Origin: Lentimicrobium sp.
Lineage (GTDB): Bacteria; Bacteroidota; Bacteroidia; Bacteroidales; Lentimicrobiaceae
Direction of reading: 5' to 3'
Assembly (NCBI GenBank): GCA_013336205.1
Contig: JAAXUD010000177.1
Location: forward strand, 1 to 6,312
DNA: 6,312 nucleotides
Part shown: one piece after another, positions 1-5,361 of the stretch
Numbering within the stretch: position 1 is the first letter of the stretch
Layout: each line of letters starts with the position of its first letter
Translations under genes and position numbers: made by a program
Notes under the pieces: generated by a model
What the model was told of the DNA's origin: nothing
What the model saw: the letters and a program-made list of their open reading frames with translations, nothing else
Database searches by the model: none

Positions 1-42
1 TTGAACTTTGGCATGTAAAGAAAATAATTTCGGTTTGAGGTG

Positions 43-50
43 CAAAGTTA
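43..50 (-). promoter_or_regulatory. Candidate -7 promoter element for a leftward gene at the left edge
   Basis: Read on the minus strand the site is TAACTTTG, a full match to the Bacteroidetes -7 consensus TAnnTTTG. About 29 bases further on is an ATG on the minus strand (14-12), followed by Pro-Lys-Phe before the window ends, so a leftward gene may begin there. The -33 TTTG element is not well matched: GTTC lies at about the right spacing. The consensus is short and AT-rich, so chance matches are possible. The identity of the gene cannot be judged from three codons. Confidence 0.35.
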
Positions 51-122
51 ACAGGAAGTTCTGATTATTGAACTGAGACTAATAGAGAATGGTTAAGATC
101 AAAAGACTATTTTTTTTGATAT

Positions 123-137
123 AAACGATAAAAGATA
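123..137. repeat. 15-base direct repeat, copy 1
   Basis: AAACGATAAAAGATA occurs here and again, identically and in the same orientation, at 1532-1546. Both copies lie in non-coding DNA roughly 110-120 bases upstream of a minus-strand start codon (the possible start at 14, and recA at 1418). Both also lie near a T8 tract, at 110-117 and 1504-1511. It may be a shared regulatory site. The word is A-rich, so chance is not excluded. Confidence 0.5.
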
Positions 138-260
138 CAGTTCCGGTTTTCATCTTATTTCTATCACCTCCAATTAGTACTTTTTTAGAAGAAAGGCTGT
201 TAAATCAGACTTATTCCCTTCATCTGAATGTGGCAATCAGGCCAGTCAGAATTAATCCCG

Positions 261-278
261 GGAAAAGTCAGGTTTTCC
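261..278. repeat. Inverted repeat, 6-base arms
   Basis: GGAAAA (261-266) and TTTTCC (273-278) are perfect inverted arms around a 6-base loop, next to a CCCGGG palindrome at 257-262. No T-run follows on either strand, so it does not look like a terminator. Its role is unknown. Confidence 0.4.
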
Positions 279-286
279 AGGAGGCT

Positions 287-306
287 TCATGCATTTAAAT
301 ACATGA
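287..306. repeat. 20-base near-perfect palindrome
   Basis: The two halves are complementary at nine of ten positions: the arms run TCATGCATTT / AAATACATGA with a single C-A mismatch at 292/301. It could be a binding site for a dimeric protein or a weak hairpin. It sits 25 bases beyond the recA terminator, outside any gene I can support. Confidence 0.4.
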
Positions 307-330
307 TAAGCGCACAAATAACATATCAGT

Positions 331-366
331 AAATAAAGAAACCCCGGATGTTTGCACAAACGGGGC
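331..366 (-). terminator. Rho-independent terminator of recA
   Basis: On the minus strand, about 36 bases after the recA stop codon, the RNA would contain CCCCG (365-361) pairing with CGGGG (346-342). Part of the loop can pair further as TTT/AAA. The stem is followed at once by the T-rich run TTTCTTTATTT (341-331). A GC-rich stem plus T-tract in the right place and orientation is the standard intrinsic terminator pattern. It has no matching T-run on the plus strand, so it acts one way only. Confidence 0.75.
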
Positions 367-401
367 TATAAAAAAATTCAGCGGGTTTTAAAAAGCTATG
401 A

Positions 402-1418
402 TTACAGGGCTTCCTGCTTCAATGCAGCTCTCACCAAGCCTTCAAGTTCTTCGGCAAGTTCAGGATTATCCTGAAGAAGTTTCTTGACTGAATCACGACC
501 CTGACCAAGTTTGGTATCGCCATAGCTGAACCATGATCCGCTTTTCTTAATAATATTACGATCGACACCCAGGTCAATAATTTCGCCCAACTTTGAAATG
601 CCTTCGCCATAAATAATATCAAATTCACCCTGGCGGAAAGGTGGGGCTACTTTATTTTTCACCACTTTTACCTTCACACGGTTCCCGATTACAGTTTCGC
701 TGTCTTTAATCTGACTAATCCGTCGGATATCCAGGCGAACAGAAGCATAGAACTTAAGTGCGTTACCTCCGGTAGTAGTTTCAGGATTGCCAAACATTAC
801 ACCTATTTTCTCCCGCAACTGGTTAATAAAGATGCAACATGCACCGGTTTTGCTGATGGTAGAAGTGAGTTTACGCAAAGCCTGGGACATAAGCCGGGCC
901 TGAAGACCAACTTTTGAATCACCCATCTCCCCTTCTATTTCACTGCGTGGTGTCAGCGCTGCAACTGAGTCAATAACAATAATATCGATTGCACCGGAAC
1001 GGATTAGATTTTCAGTAATTTCAAGGGCTTGCTCTCCATTATCTGGTTGAGAAACAAGCAGTTCGTCAATATTAACGCCCAGTTTTTGAGCATAATACCT
1101 GTCAAAAGCATGTTCGGCATCAATAAAAGCAGCGATACCCCCGGCCTTTTGAGATTCAGCAATGGCATGCAGCGCCAGCGTAGTTTTACCCGAAGATTCA
1201 GGACCGTAAATTTCAACCACCCTACCTTTAGGCAAACCGTTAATTCCAAGCGCATTGTCCAGTGAAATCGATCCCGTTGAAATGAATGGCATTTCTTCAA
1301 TCGGCGAATCGCCAAGTTTCATGATGGTGCCTTTTCCATACGATTTTTCAATTTTGTCTAAAGTCAGCTGAAGTGCTTTTAACTTTTCAAGGTTGTTTTC
1401 TTTTGGATCTTTACTCAT
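402..1418 (-). CDS. recA: RecA recombinase
   Basis: ATP-dependent DNA strand-exchange protein. It forms filaments on single-stranded DNA, drives homologous repair, and in many bacteria promotes self-cleavage of LexA-type repressors. The 338-residue product is full length for the family, though shorter at the C terminus than the long acidic tail of E. coli RecA. Visible motifs: Walker [10 protein letters not shown] (72-80, Lys78); the catalytic glutamate Glu102 in DAEHAFDR; Walker B IIVIDS (146-151, Asp150); the sensor NQL around Gln200; and the L2/filament region [20 protein letters not shown] (204-223). The ATG at 1418 is supported by the MSKDPKENN start, the standard N-terminal helix and a promoter 46 bases upstream; there is no strong Shine-Dalgarno. 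The stop is TAA and a terminator follows at 331-366. The DAEHAFDR variant, where many phyla have DAEHALD, fits Bacteroidetes. bcp lies 178 bases upstream in the same direction. Confidence 0.98.
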   Translation of the reverse strand: MSKDPKENNLEKLKALQLTLDKIEKSYGKGTIMKLGDSPIEEMPFISTGSISLDNALGINGLPKGRVVEIYGPESSGKTTLALHAIAESQKAGGIAAFIDAEHAFDRYYAQKLGVNIDELLVSQPDNGEQALEITENLIRSGAIDIIVIDSVAALTPRSEIEGEMGDSKVGLQARLMSQALRKLTSTISKTGACCIFINQLREKIGVMFGNPETTTGGNALKFYASVRLDIRRISQIKDSETVIGNRVKVKVVKNKVAPPFRQGEFDIIYGEGISKLGEIIDLGVDRNIIKKSGSWFSYGDTKLGQGRDSVKKLLQDNPELAEELEGLVRAALKQEAL

Positions 1419-1463
1419 ATAATGAATGTGTTATAAATATTGCTGATGAAATATTCAGATTTT

Positions 1464-1495
1464 CAAAGATAGCCAAACATTATACAACCGACAAA
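1464..1495 (-). promoter_or_regulatory. recA promoter, Bacteroidetes type
   Basis: On the minus strand TTTG (1495-1492) is followed after 20 bases by TATCTTTG (1471-1464). Both match the Bacteroidetes -33 (TTTG) and -7 (TAnnTTTG) consensus exactly, at a normal spacing. Transcription should begin near 1457, giving an untranslated leader of about 40 bases before the recA ATG. This is the best-matching promoter in the window and argues that recA can be transcribed independently of bcp. Confidence 0.7.
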
Positions 1496-1498
1496 TCT

Positions 1499-1517
1499 CT
1501 GTGTTTTTTTTATACAG
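1499..1517. promoter_or_regulatory. Inverted repeat just upstream of the recA promoter, possible operator
   Basis: CTGTGT (1499-1504) and ATACAG (1512-1517) form a 6-base inverted repeat with one G-T pair, enclosing a T tract. It begins four bases beyond the -33 element of recA, a position typical of regulator binding. The CTGT...ACAG ends resemble the E. coli LexA box. The spacing is 11 bases rather than 8, so it is not that box in its known form. On the minus strand the A8 run could instead act as an upstream promoter element. Confidence 0.35.
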
Positions 1518-1531
1518 AAACTTATGCACAA

Positions 1532-1546
1532 AAACGATAAAAGATA
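1532..1546. repeat. 15-base direct repeat, copy 2
   Basis: Identical to 123-137 (AAACGATAAAAGATA). It lies between bcp and recA, about 60 bases upstream of the recA -7 element. The inner 8 bases, CGATAAAA, also occur upstream of bcp (2147-2154). They occur inside nth as well (2813-2820), which weakens the case that the core alone is a specific site. Confidence 0.5.
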
Positions 1547-1596
1547 ATTGCCATTCCTTTTTACTTCTTGAATAATTTCAGCAGTAAAATATAACG

Positions 1597-2052
1597 CTAA
1601 CTGTTCAGCACCTGAAATGCATGGTTTTTAGTATCAACTTTTGAAATTACCTCATCGATTATCCCACTTTCATTGATTATAAATGTAGTGCGGATAACAC
1701 CTTCATACTCACGGCCCATAAATTTCTTAAGCCCCCAAACTCCATAATCTTTAATCACTTTTTTATCAACATCCGCTATTAATGGGAAAGGCAGTTCGTG
1801 CTTTTCAGCAAACTTCTGATGTAATTTCTGGTTATCCGGGCTTACGCCAATAACGGAGTAACCCTGATCAAGCAACTGACGGTAATTATCGCGCAGACTG
1901 CAGGCTTCTGCCGTGCAACCCGGAGTATCGTCTTTAGGATAAAAGTAAAGCACCACCTTTCGCCCTTTCAGGCTTGATAGTGATAATGGATTCCCATCAT
2001 GGTCTGTGGTGTTGATTGCCGGGGCTTTATCACCCGCTTTAAGTGCACTCAT
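1597..2052 (-). CDS. bcp: Thiol peroxidase of the Bcp/PrxQ type
   Basis: Thioredoxin-dependent peroxiredoxin that reduces hydrogen peroxide and organic hydroperoxides in the cytoplasm. The 151-residue product is normal family length. The active-site stretch DDTPGCTAEACSLRD holds the peroxidatic Cys46 and the resolving Cys51 five residues later, the PrxQ arrangement. Arg121 in VIRTTFII is the conserved active-site arginine, and FYPKD before the active site is typical. I chose the ATG at 2052 (MSALKAGDKAP) because family members begin there. An in-frame ATG at 2124 would add 24 hydrophobic residues with no family counterpart. No Shine-Dalgarno is evident, and I found no full consensus promoter in the 232-base gap to nth. 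From memory, bcp next to recA recurs in Bacteroidales. Here the 178-base gap and the recA promoter imply at most partial co-transcription. No terminator-like hairpin with a T-run follows bcp. Confidence 0.95.
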   Translation of the reverse strand: MSALKAGDKAPAINTTDHDGNPLSLSSLKGRKVVLYFYPKDDTPGCTAEACSLRDNYRQLLDQGYSVIGVSPDNQKLHQKFAEKHELPFPLIADVDKKVIKDYGVWGLKKFMGREYEGVIRTTFIINESGIIDEVISKVDTKNHAFQVLNS

Positions 2053-2284
2053 TATGAAATAATTTAGGATGTTTAACGTAAGTATTAAATAGCTAAACAA
2101 GTTTTTAGCGGTTTGGTTTAACAATGATTTCTGAAATTATAAACATCGATAAAATTAATAGAGAACAGCCGTCACTTCTAAATTTATAAATCATACATTA
2201 TCATACAATTACGATATTTTTTATCACAGAACTGTAATCTGATCAATTCAATATTGCAATCGTACATTGGGAATAATACCTGGG

Positions 2285-2944
2285 CTATTCAGCCATTTTA
2301 CTTTTGTTATAAAACCTGCACCATTCTTTGAGTCCGCATTCAGTGCACTTTGGTTTGCGTGCAATGCAAACATACCGACCGTGAAGAATAAGCCAGTGGT
2401 GCGCGATAGCCAGCCTGTTTTCCGGAATATATTCTACGAGTTGCCTTTCAGTCTCAAGAGGATTCTTTGCCCTCCAGGTCAGTCCAATGCGGGCCGAAAC
2501 CCGGTGAACGTGGGTATCAACTGCCATTGCCGGCCTATCAAAAGCCACGGAAACAATTACATTGGCGGTTTTCCGGCCAACGCCGGGTAGTTTTTGCAGT
2601 AAATCAATATTATCGGGAACAATGCCTGAAAACTCATCAACCAGCATTCTGGCCATTCCAAGCAAATGCCTGGCTTTATTGTTGGGATAGGAACAGGAAC
2701 GGATCAAGCCGAATATTTCTTCCTCACTTGACACAGCCAACGCCTGAACAGTAGGAAATTTTTCAAAAAATGCCTGGGAAATTATATTTACACGTTTATC
2801 GGTGCATTGAGCCGATAAAATAACAGCTACAATCAGTTCGTAGGGAGTTTTATAATGCAATTCGGTTTCAGCCACCGGCATGTTTGCTTCAAACCAGGCA
2901 ATTACAGATTTAAAACGCTGTTGTTTCGTTAATTTTTCAGTCAT
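2285..2944 (-). CDS. nth: Endonuclease III, DNA glycosylase/AP lyase
   Basis: Base-excision repair enzyme that removes oxidised pyrimidines such as thymine glycol and cuts the resulting abasic site. The 219-residue product is close to the E. coli length (211). The helix-hairpin-helix motif LPGVGRKTA (119-127) contains the catalytic Lys125. The following AVDTHVHR carries the catalytic Asp143. The C terminus has the [4Fe-4S] cluster loop with Cys193, Cys200, Cys203 and Cys209 in the exact C-x6-C-x2-C-x5-C spacing. LSAQCTDK (43-50) matches the conserved LSAQATD segment. All key residues are present, so the enzyme should be active. The ATG at 2944 gives the usual N terminus (MTEKLTKQQRF). The gap to the VOC gene upstream is 205 bases. 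It has only weak promoter-like matches (TATATTTC at 2993-2986 and 3038-3031 on the minus strand). Confidence 0.97.
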   Translation of the reverse strand: MTEKLTKQQRFKSVIAWFEANMPVAETELHYKTPYELIVAVILSAQCTDKRVNIISQAFFEKFPTVQALAVSSEEEIFGLIRSCSYPNNKARHLLGMARMLVDEFSGIVPDNIDLLQKLPGVGRKTANVIVSVAFDRPAMAVDTHVHRVSARIGLTWRAKNPLETERQLVEYIPENRLAIAHHWLILHGRYVCIARKPKCTECGLKEWCRFYNKSKMAE

Positions 2945-3122
2945 TGGTATTTTAAAATTTCATCTGAAAGCATAGTGCCATTAAGGAAATATAAGAAAAC
3001 CATGTTTCCTGAAAGAATGCAATCCCAAATGAAATATAGCTGAGTTTGATCGCATTTCCAATCTGGCAATGATAGTTTTCTAACAACATTAGACCAAAAA
3101 CTAAAGTCTGCCAGACAAATTC

Positions 3123-3139
3123 CTTAATATAGCATTAAG
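3123..3139 (-). terminator. Small hairpin after the VOC gene, possible weak terminator
   Basis: CTTAAT (3123-3128) and ATTAAG (3134-3139) form a perfect 6-base stem with a 5-base loop, about 10 bases beyond the VOC stop codon. The stem is AT-rich and only a short T-run follows on the minus strand. A second palindrome, GTCTGCCAGAC (3106-3116), lies just beyond, and a T-rich stretch follows it on the minus strand. Together they may end the SDR-VOC transcript, but neither is a strong intrinsic terminator. Confidence 0.3.
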
Positions 3140-3149
3140 TTATTTATTA

Positions 3150-4214
3150 TCAATCCTTTACCCGCATTATAGTGAATAGATTAAACATCCATCCAGGCAA
3201 AGGTCCGGGCTTTCTTTTAGTAAGGTCAAGCGACCAACCTATTTTTTTGATAAGAGGGATTTTATGAGTTTCAACAAACTCGATAAGGGTACCTTCCGGA
3301 GCCTGTATATAGGAGAAGCTACCGGCTGCTTCACCCATATCGAAAGTATCCATATTTTTTGCACTATCGACAGTAAATGGAAACCCCTGATTTTTAACTT
3401 CTTCGCGCAGGTGATCCATACCATTAATATCGAAACACAAGTGGATAAAACCTGGATCGCCCCATAAACGCCCCTCAAAAATATCGAGAGGTTTTCGATC
3501 GAGGACCTGCACCAACTCTATACTTGATGGTCCGAATAAAGGGCTGAAAGCACCATTGCGCATTTCAGAATGCCTTAACAAAACCCGTCTGATCTTATGA
3601 TCTCCGCCGGGTAATCCTGCAAAATCAGGAAAATTACCCGTCTCATCAAAAACCAGCTGATCATAACCAAGTATTTTCTGATAAACAGGCAGACTCTTAT
3701 CAATTTCAGTCACACCGATAACGGCACCATAGACACCTCCATTAACAGATTTTTGTTTTTTTAAAACAAAAGGATCATAGACAACATCCCAGATATTACC
3801 ATATAAATCCTTCAGGTAAAAATGCTCGTTGCCTGCTGGATCAGCCACAATCCCGGTTAATAGATTCAATCCCCATTTTTTATATTGAGAAAAAGCATCT
3901 TTAATATCGGCTGATTTGAGCTTTCCGATAAAAATTCCTAAATCTCCCAGTTTTATTTCAAATGCAGAAGTTTCAGGCTTTTTACCAGTATGCTGCCAGA
4001 TTTCAAATCCTCCCCCGCCCTGAAGGTTTAGCGCCAGAATAGCATGTCGCTCGCGTGGTTCACCTTTGGTATGCGGTAGCATCAATTCGGCCATTGCAGC
4101 TTCTTCAAACATTTTAATATCCATCCCGAAATATTTGCGGTACCATGCAAATGCTTCATGAATATTAGTTACCCCAACACCCAGTTGCTGAATTCCGTTA
4201 ATCTTTGTTTTCAT
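3150..4214 (-). CDS. Two-domain VOC (glyoxalase/dioxygenase-fold) protein, function unknown
   Basis: The 354-residue product contains two vicinal-oxygen-chelate domains, at about 5-148 and 160-316. Each shows the beta-alpha-beta-beta-beta pattern: GVGVTNIHEAFAWYRKYFGMD in the first, VIGVTEIDKSLPVYQKILGYD in the second. A 35-residue basic tail ends in RVKD. In the second domain three positions that commonly bind metal are filled: Glu233 (SIELV), His258 (FIHLCF) and Glu312 (LIEFVE). The usual histidine on its first strand is Gly163. The first domain has Gln10 for histidine, Glu71, and Asp143. Length and layout resemble extradiol and 4-hydroxyphenylpyruvate dioxygenases. The missing histidine, and the absence of the motifs expected at the C terminus of those dioxygenases, argue against both. 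An epimerase, isomerase or lyase on a small acid or ketone is possible. It lies 55 bases downstream of the SDR gene and is probably in one operon with it. The start (MKTKINGIQQ) has AGGG about 11 bases upstream. Confidence 0.8.
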   Translation of the reverse strand: MKTKINGIQQLGVGVTNIHEAFAWYRKYFGMDIKMFEEAAMAELMLPHTKGEPRERHAILALNLQGGGGFEIWQHTGKKPETSAFEIKLGDLGIFIGKLKSADIKDAFSQYKKWGLNLLTGIVADPAGNEHFYLKDLYGNIWDVVYDPFVLKKQKSVNGGVYGAVIGVTEIDKSLPVYQKILGYDQLVFDETGNFPDFAGLPGGDHKIRRVLLRHSEMRNGAFSPLFGPSSIELVQVLDRKPLDIFEGRLWGDPGFIHLCFDINGMDHLREEVKNQGFPFTVDSAKNMDTFDMGEAAGSFSYIQAPEGTLIEFVETHKIPLIKKIGWSLDLTKRKPGPLPGWMFNLFTIMRVKD

Positions 4215-4269
4215 TGCTGATTACCCTGAATTACTATTTTTTTAAAAGATTAATTCAACAGGAAAAACT

Positions 4270-5064
4270 TTAAACAGGTTTGATGCGAGTGGCAAGTTTG
4301 TAGTATAAAGCAGGGAAAAAACGCCTGATCTGAACCATTAACAATTCACTACCACCAACCGGAATCTCTTTCTTTTCTCTCTGCAAACCTCTGACAATCT
4401 GCCTGGCGGCCTTTTCTGCACTTATACCATTAGCTTGCCCGGGATCCATTTTACCATACTCTTTACCATCACGATCCAGGGCATATTTTGAAATATTCGT
4501 CTGAACCCTTCCGGGAATAAGTACACTGACTAAGATATTGTTTTTACTATTTTCGGCAAGCAGGCTTTCAAAAAACCCGTGAAGTGCGTGCTTTGAAGCA
4601 GAATAAGCAGATCTGTATGGAAACCCGAACTTACCAACCATACTTGAGGTAACAGCTATTTGTCCCCCGCCATTGGCAATCATTGAAGGCAAAACTGCTT
4701 TAACCAATGTTATTACTCCAAAAAAATTAATCTCCATTATTTTCCGGTCATTCTCAACAGGAGTATCCAGAACCAGGGAACGTTGACTAATCCCGGCAAA
4801 CTGATATAAACCATCTATACGAATACCGTCGTCCAGTATTCTCCGTGAAACAGACACAATCGCTTCAGAATCTGACATATCCAGAACTTCCTTGCGAACC
4901 TTTACTCCATTTGCAGACACTACCGAAGCCGTTTTATCCAGACCATCCGTATCCCGGTCAGTTAATATAAGGAGAGATGCAAATTTTGATAGTTCAATTG
5001 CAAGTGATTTGCCCATACCAGAAGCAGCTCCGGTAATCCAGAATGTTTTCCCAGAAAGATTCAT
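4270..5064 (-). CDS. Short-chain dehydrogenase/reductase (SDR)
   Basis: A 264-residue classical SDR, an NAD(P)-dependent oxidoreductase with a Rossmann fold. The dinucleotide-binding loop is TGAASGMG (11-18). Asp36 at the end of the second strand suggests NAD(H), though the following Arg37 leaves NADP(H) possible. The catalytic tetrad is Asn113, Ser141, Tyr154 and Lys158 (Y-SAS-K), with IPGRVQTN (183-190) as the PG motif. The usual NNAG motif reads QFAG (88-91), an uncommon change. The C-terminal tail, from about 241, is hydrophobic and basic (VQIRRFFPALYYKLATRIKPV ends the protein in part), which may allow membrane contact or a lipid-like substrate. The ATG at 5064 is preceded by AGGA with a 4-base spacer, an unusually good Shine-Dalgarno for this window, set inside an inverted repeat. 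The VOC gene follows after 55 bases. The substrate is not predictable from the sequence. Confidence 0.9.
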   Translation of the reverse strand: MNLSGKTFWITGAASGMGKSLAIELSKFASLLILTDRDTDGLDKTASVVSANGVKVRKEVLDMSDSEAIVSVSRRILDDGIRIDGLYQFAGISQRSLVLDTPVENDRKIMEINFFGVITLVKAVLPSMIANGGGQIAVTSSMVGKFGFPYRSAYSASKHALHGFFESLLAENSKNNILVSVLIPGRVQTNISKYALDRDGKEYGKMDPGQANGISAEKAARQIVRGLQREKKEIPVGGSELLMVQIRRFFPALYYKLATRIKPV

Positions 5065-5068
5065 TTAG

Positions 5069-5081
5069 TCCTGATTCAGGA
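5069..5081. promoter_or_regulatory. Inverted repeat covering the SDR ribosome binding site
   Basis: TCCTGA (5069-5074) and TCAGGA (5076-5081) are perfect inverted arms around one base. On the SDR mRNA the arm nearest the ATG carries the AGGA Shine-Dalgarno, four bases before the start. The one-base centre forbids a full hairpin, but a TCCT/AGGA stem with a 5-base loop could form. As DNA it could be an operator. Short repeats like this also arise by chance. Confidence 0.35.
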
Positions 5082-5161
5082 TGCGAATATAAGAAATATA
5101 TCGGCTAACAGGTAATAATGACATGCATAAAAGCAGTAATTTCCAGCTAACTCCTCAAGCT

Positions 5162-5169
5162 TATATTTG
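5162..5169 (+). promoter_or_regulatory. Candidate promoter for the secreted protein gene
   Basis: TATATTTG matches the Bacteroidetes -7 consensus TAnnTTTG exactly. An imperfect -33 element, TTTC, lies 18 bases upstream (5140-5143). It would give a leader of about 185 bases before the ATG at 5362. No equally good -7 match lies closer to the gene, though TACCTTGT at 5223-5230 is a weaker alternative. Confidence 0.35.
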
Positions 5170-5239
5170 ATTTAATTTATAAAAAAACGGATTCTGTGCA
5201 TCGGGTTAATTCAGATATTTTGTACCTTGTACCCTGCTT

Positions 5240-5308
5240 AAGTCCGTTATGTCACAATATGCATTGGTTTTATTTAATAACAATTCCAATACTCCCGGAC
5301 TTTTTTTT
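5240..5308 (+). promoter_or_regulatory. Attenuator-like hairpin with T8 run in the leader of the secreted protein gene
   Basis: AAGTCCG (5240-5246) is the exact complement of CGGACTT (5296-5302), and the second arm runs straight into eight T residues (5301-5308). The 49-base interval can fold internally in alternative ways. ATTGG (5263-5267) can pair with CCAAT (5286-5290), or its ATTG can pair with CAAT (5255-5258); GTTAT (5246-5250) can pair with ATAAC (5277-5281). No plus-strand gene ends upstream, so if it is a terminator it acts within the leader of the next gene. The wide loop makes it weaker than a classic terminator. Confidence 0.35.
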
Positions 5309-5361
5309 CGCAGTTCATTTAAACAAATATCCAATTAATTAGTAACCTTAATCTGCTGAAA

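Larger units (their letters stand above)
1..330. other. Intergenic stretch without a convincing gene
   Basis: All three forward frames and the reverse frames are broken by stops, and no tRNA-like or rRNA-like segment is visible. The stretch lies downstream of the recA terminator, so it is probably the upstream region of a gene transcribed leftwards off the window. It contains a TAnnTTTG-type promoter element (43-50, minus), a T8 tract (110-117), a 15-base element repeated upstream of recA (123-137), and two inverted repeats (261-278 and 287-306), which are listed separately. A 57-codon open stretch at about 125-298 (plus) has no ATG and no recognisable product. Confidence 0.6.

Noticed and set aside
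125..298. 57-codon plus-strand open stretch
   Set aside because: It has no ATG, no signal of a start site and no familiar protein pattern, and it overlaps palindromes and repeats.
431..1315. Other-frame open frames within recA
   Set aside because: They overlap the full-length recA reading frame and look like shadows of its codon pattern.
1499..1517. Classical E. coli-type LexA box upstream of recA
   Set aside because: The CTGT and ACAG ends are present, but the spacing is 11 bases instead of 8, and the site does not match the known consensus; kept only as an unassigned inverted repeat.
1559..1589. TTTTACT...AGTAAAA inverted repeat after bcp as a terminator
   Set aside because: The stem is AT-rich, the loop is 17 bases and no T-run follows on the bcp strand.
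2223..2238. Hairpin ATCACAG-AA-CTGTAAT downstream of nth as a terminator
   Set aside because: On the nth transcript the stem is followed by A residues, not T, and the loop is too tight for the full stem; at most it is a small dyad.
2267..2754. Plus-strand open frames opposite nth
   Set aside because: They are antisense to a clear nth gene with all catalytic residues, and their translations show no recognisable domain.
3150..4214. 4-hydroxyphenylpyruvate dioxygenase or extradiol dioxygenase
   Set aside because: Length and two-domain layout fit, but the first metal-binding histidine of the second domain is replaced by Gly163 and the expected C-terminal motifs are missing.
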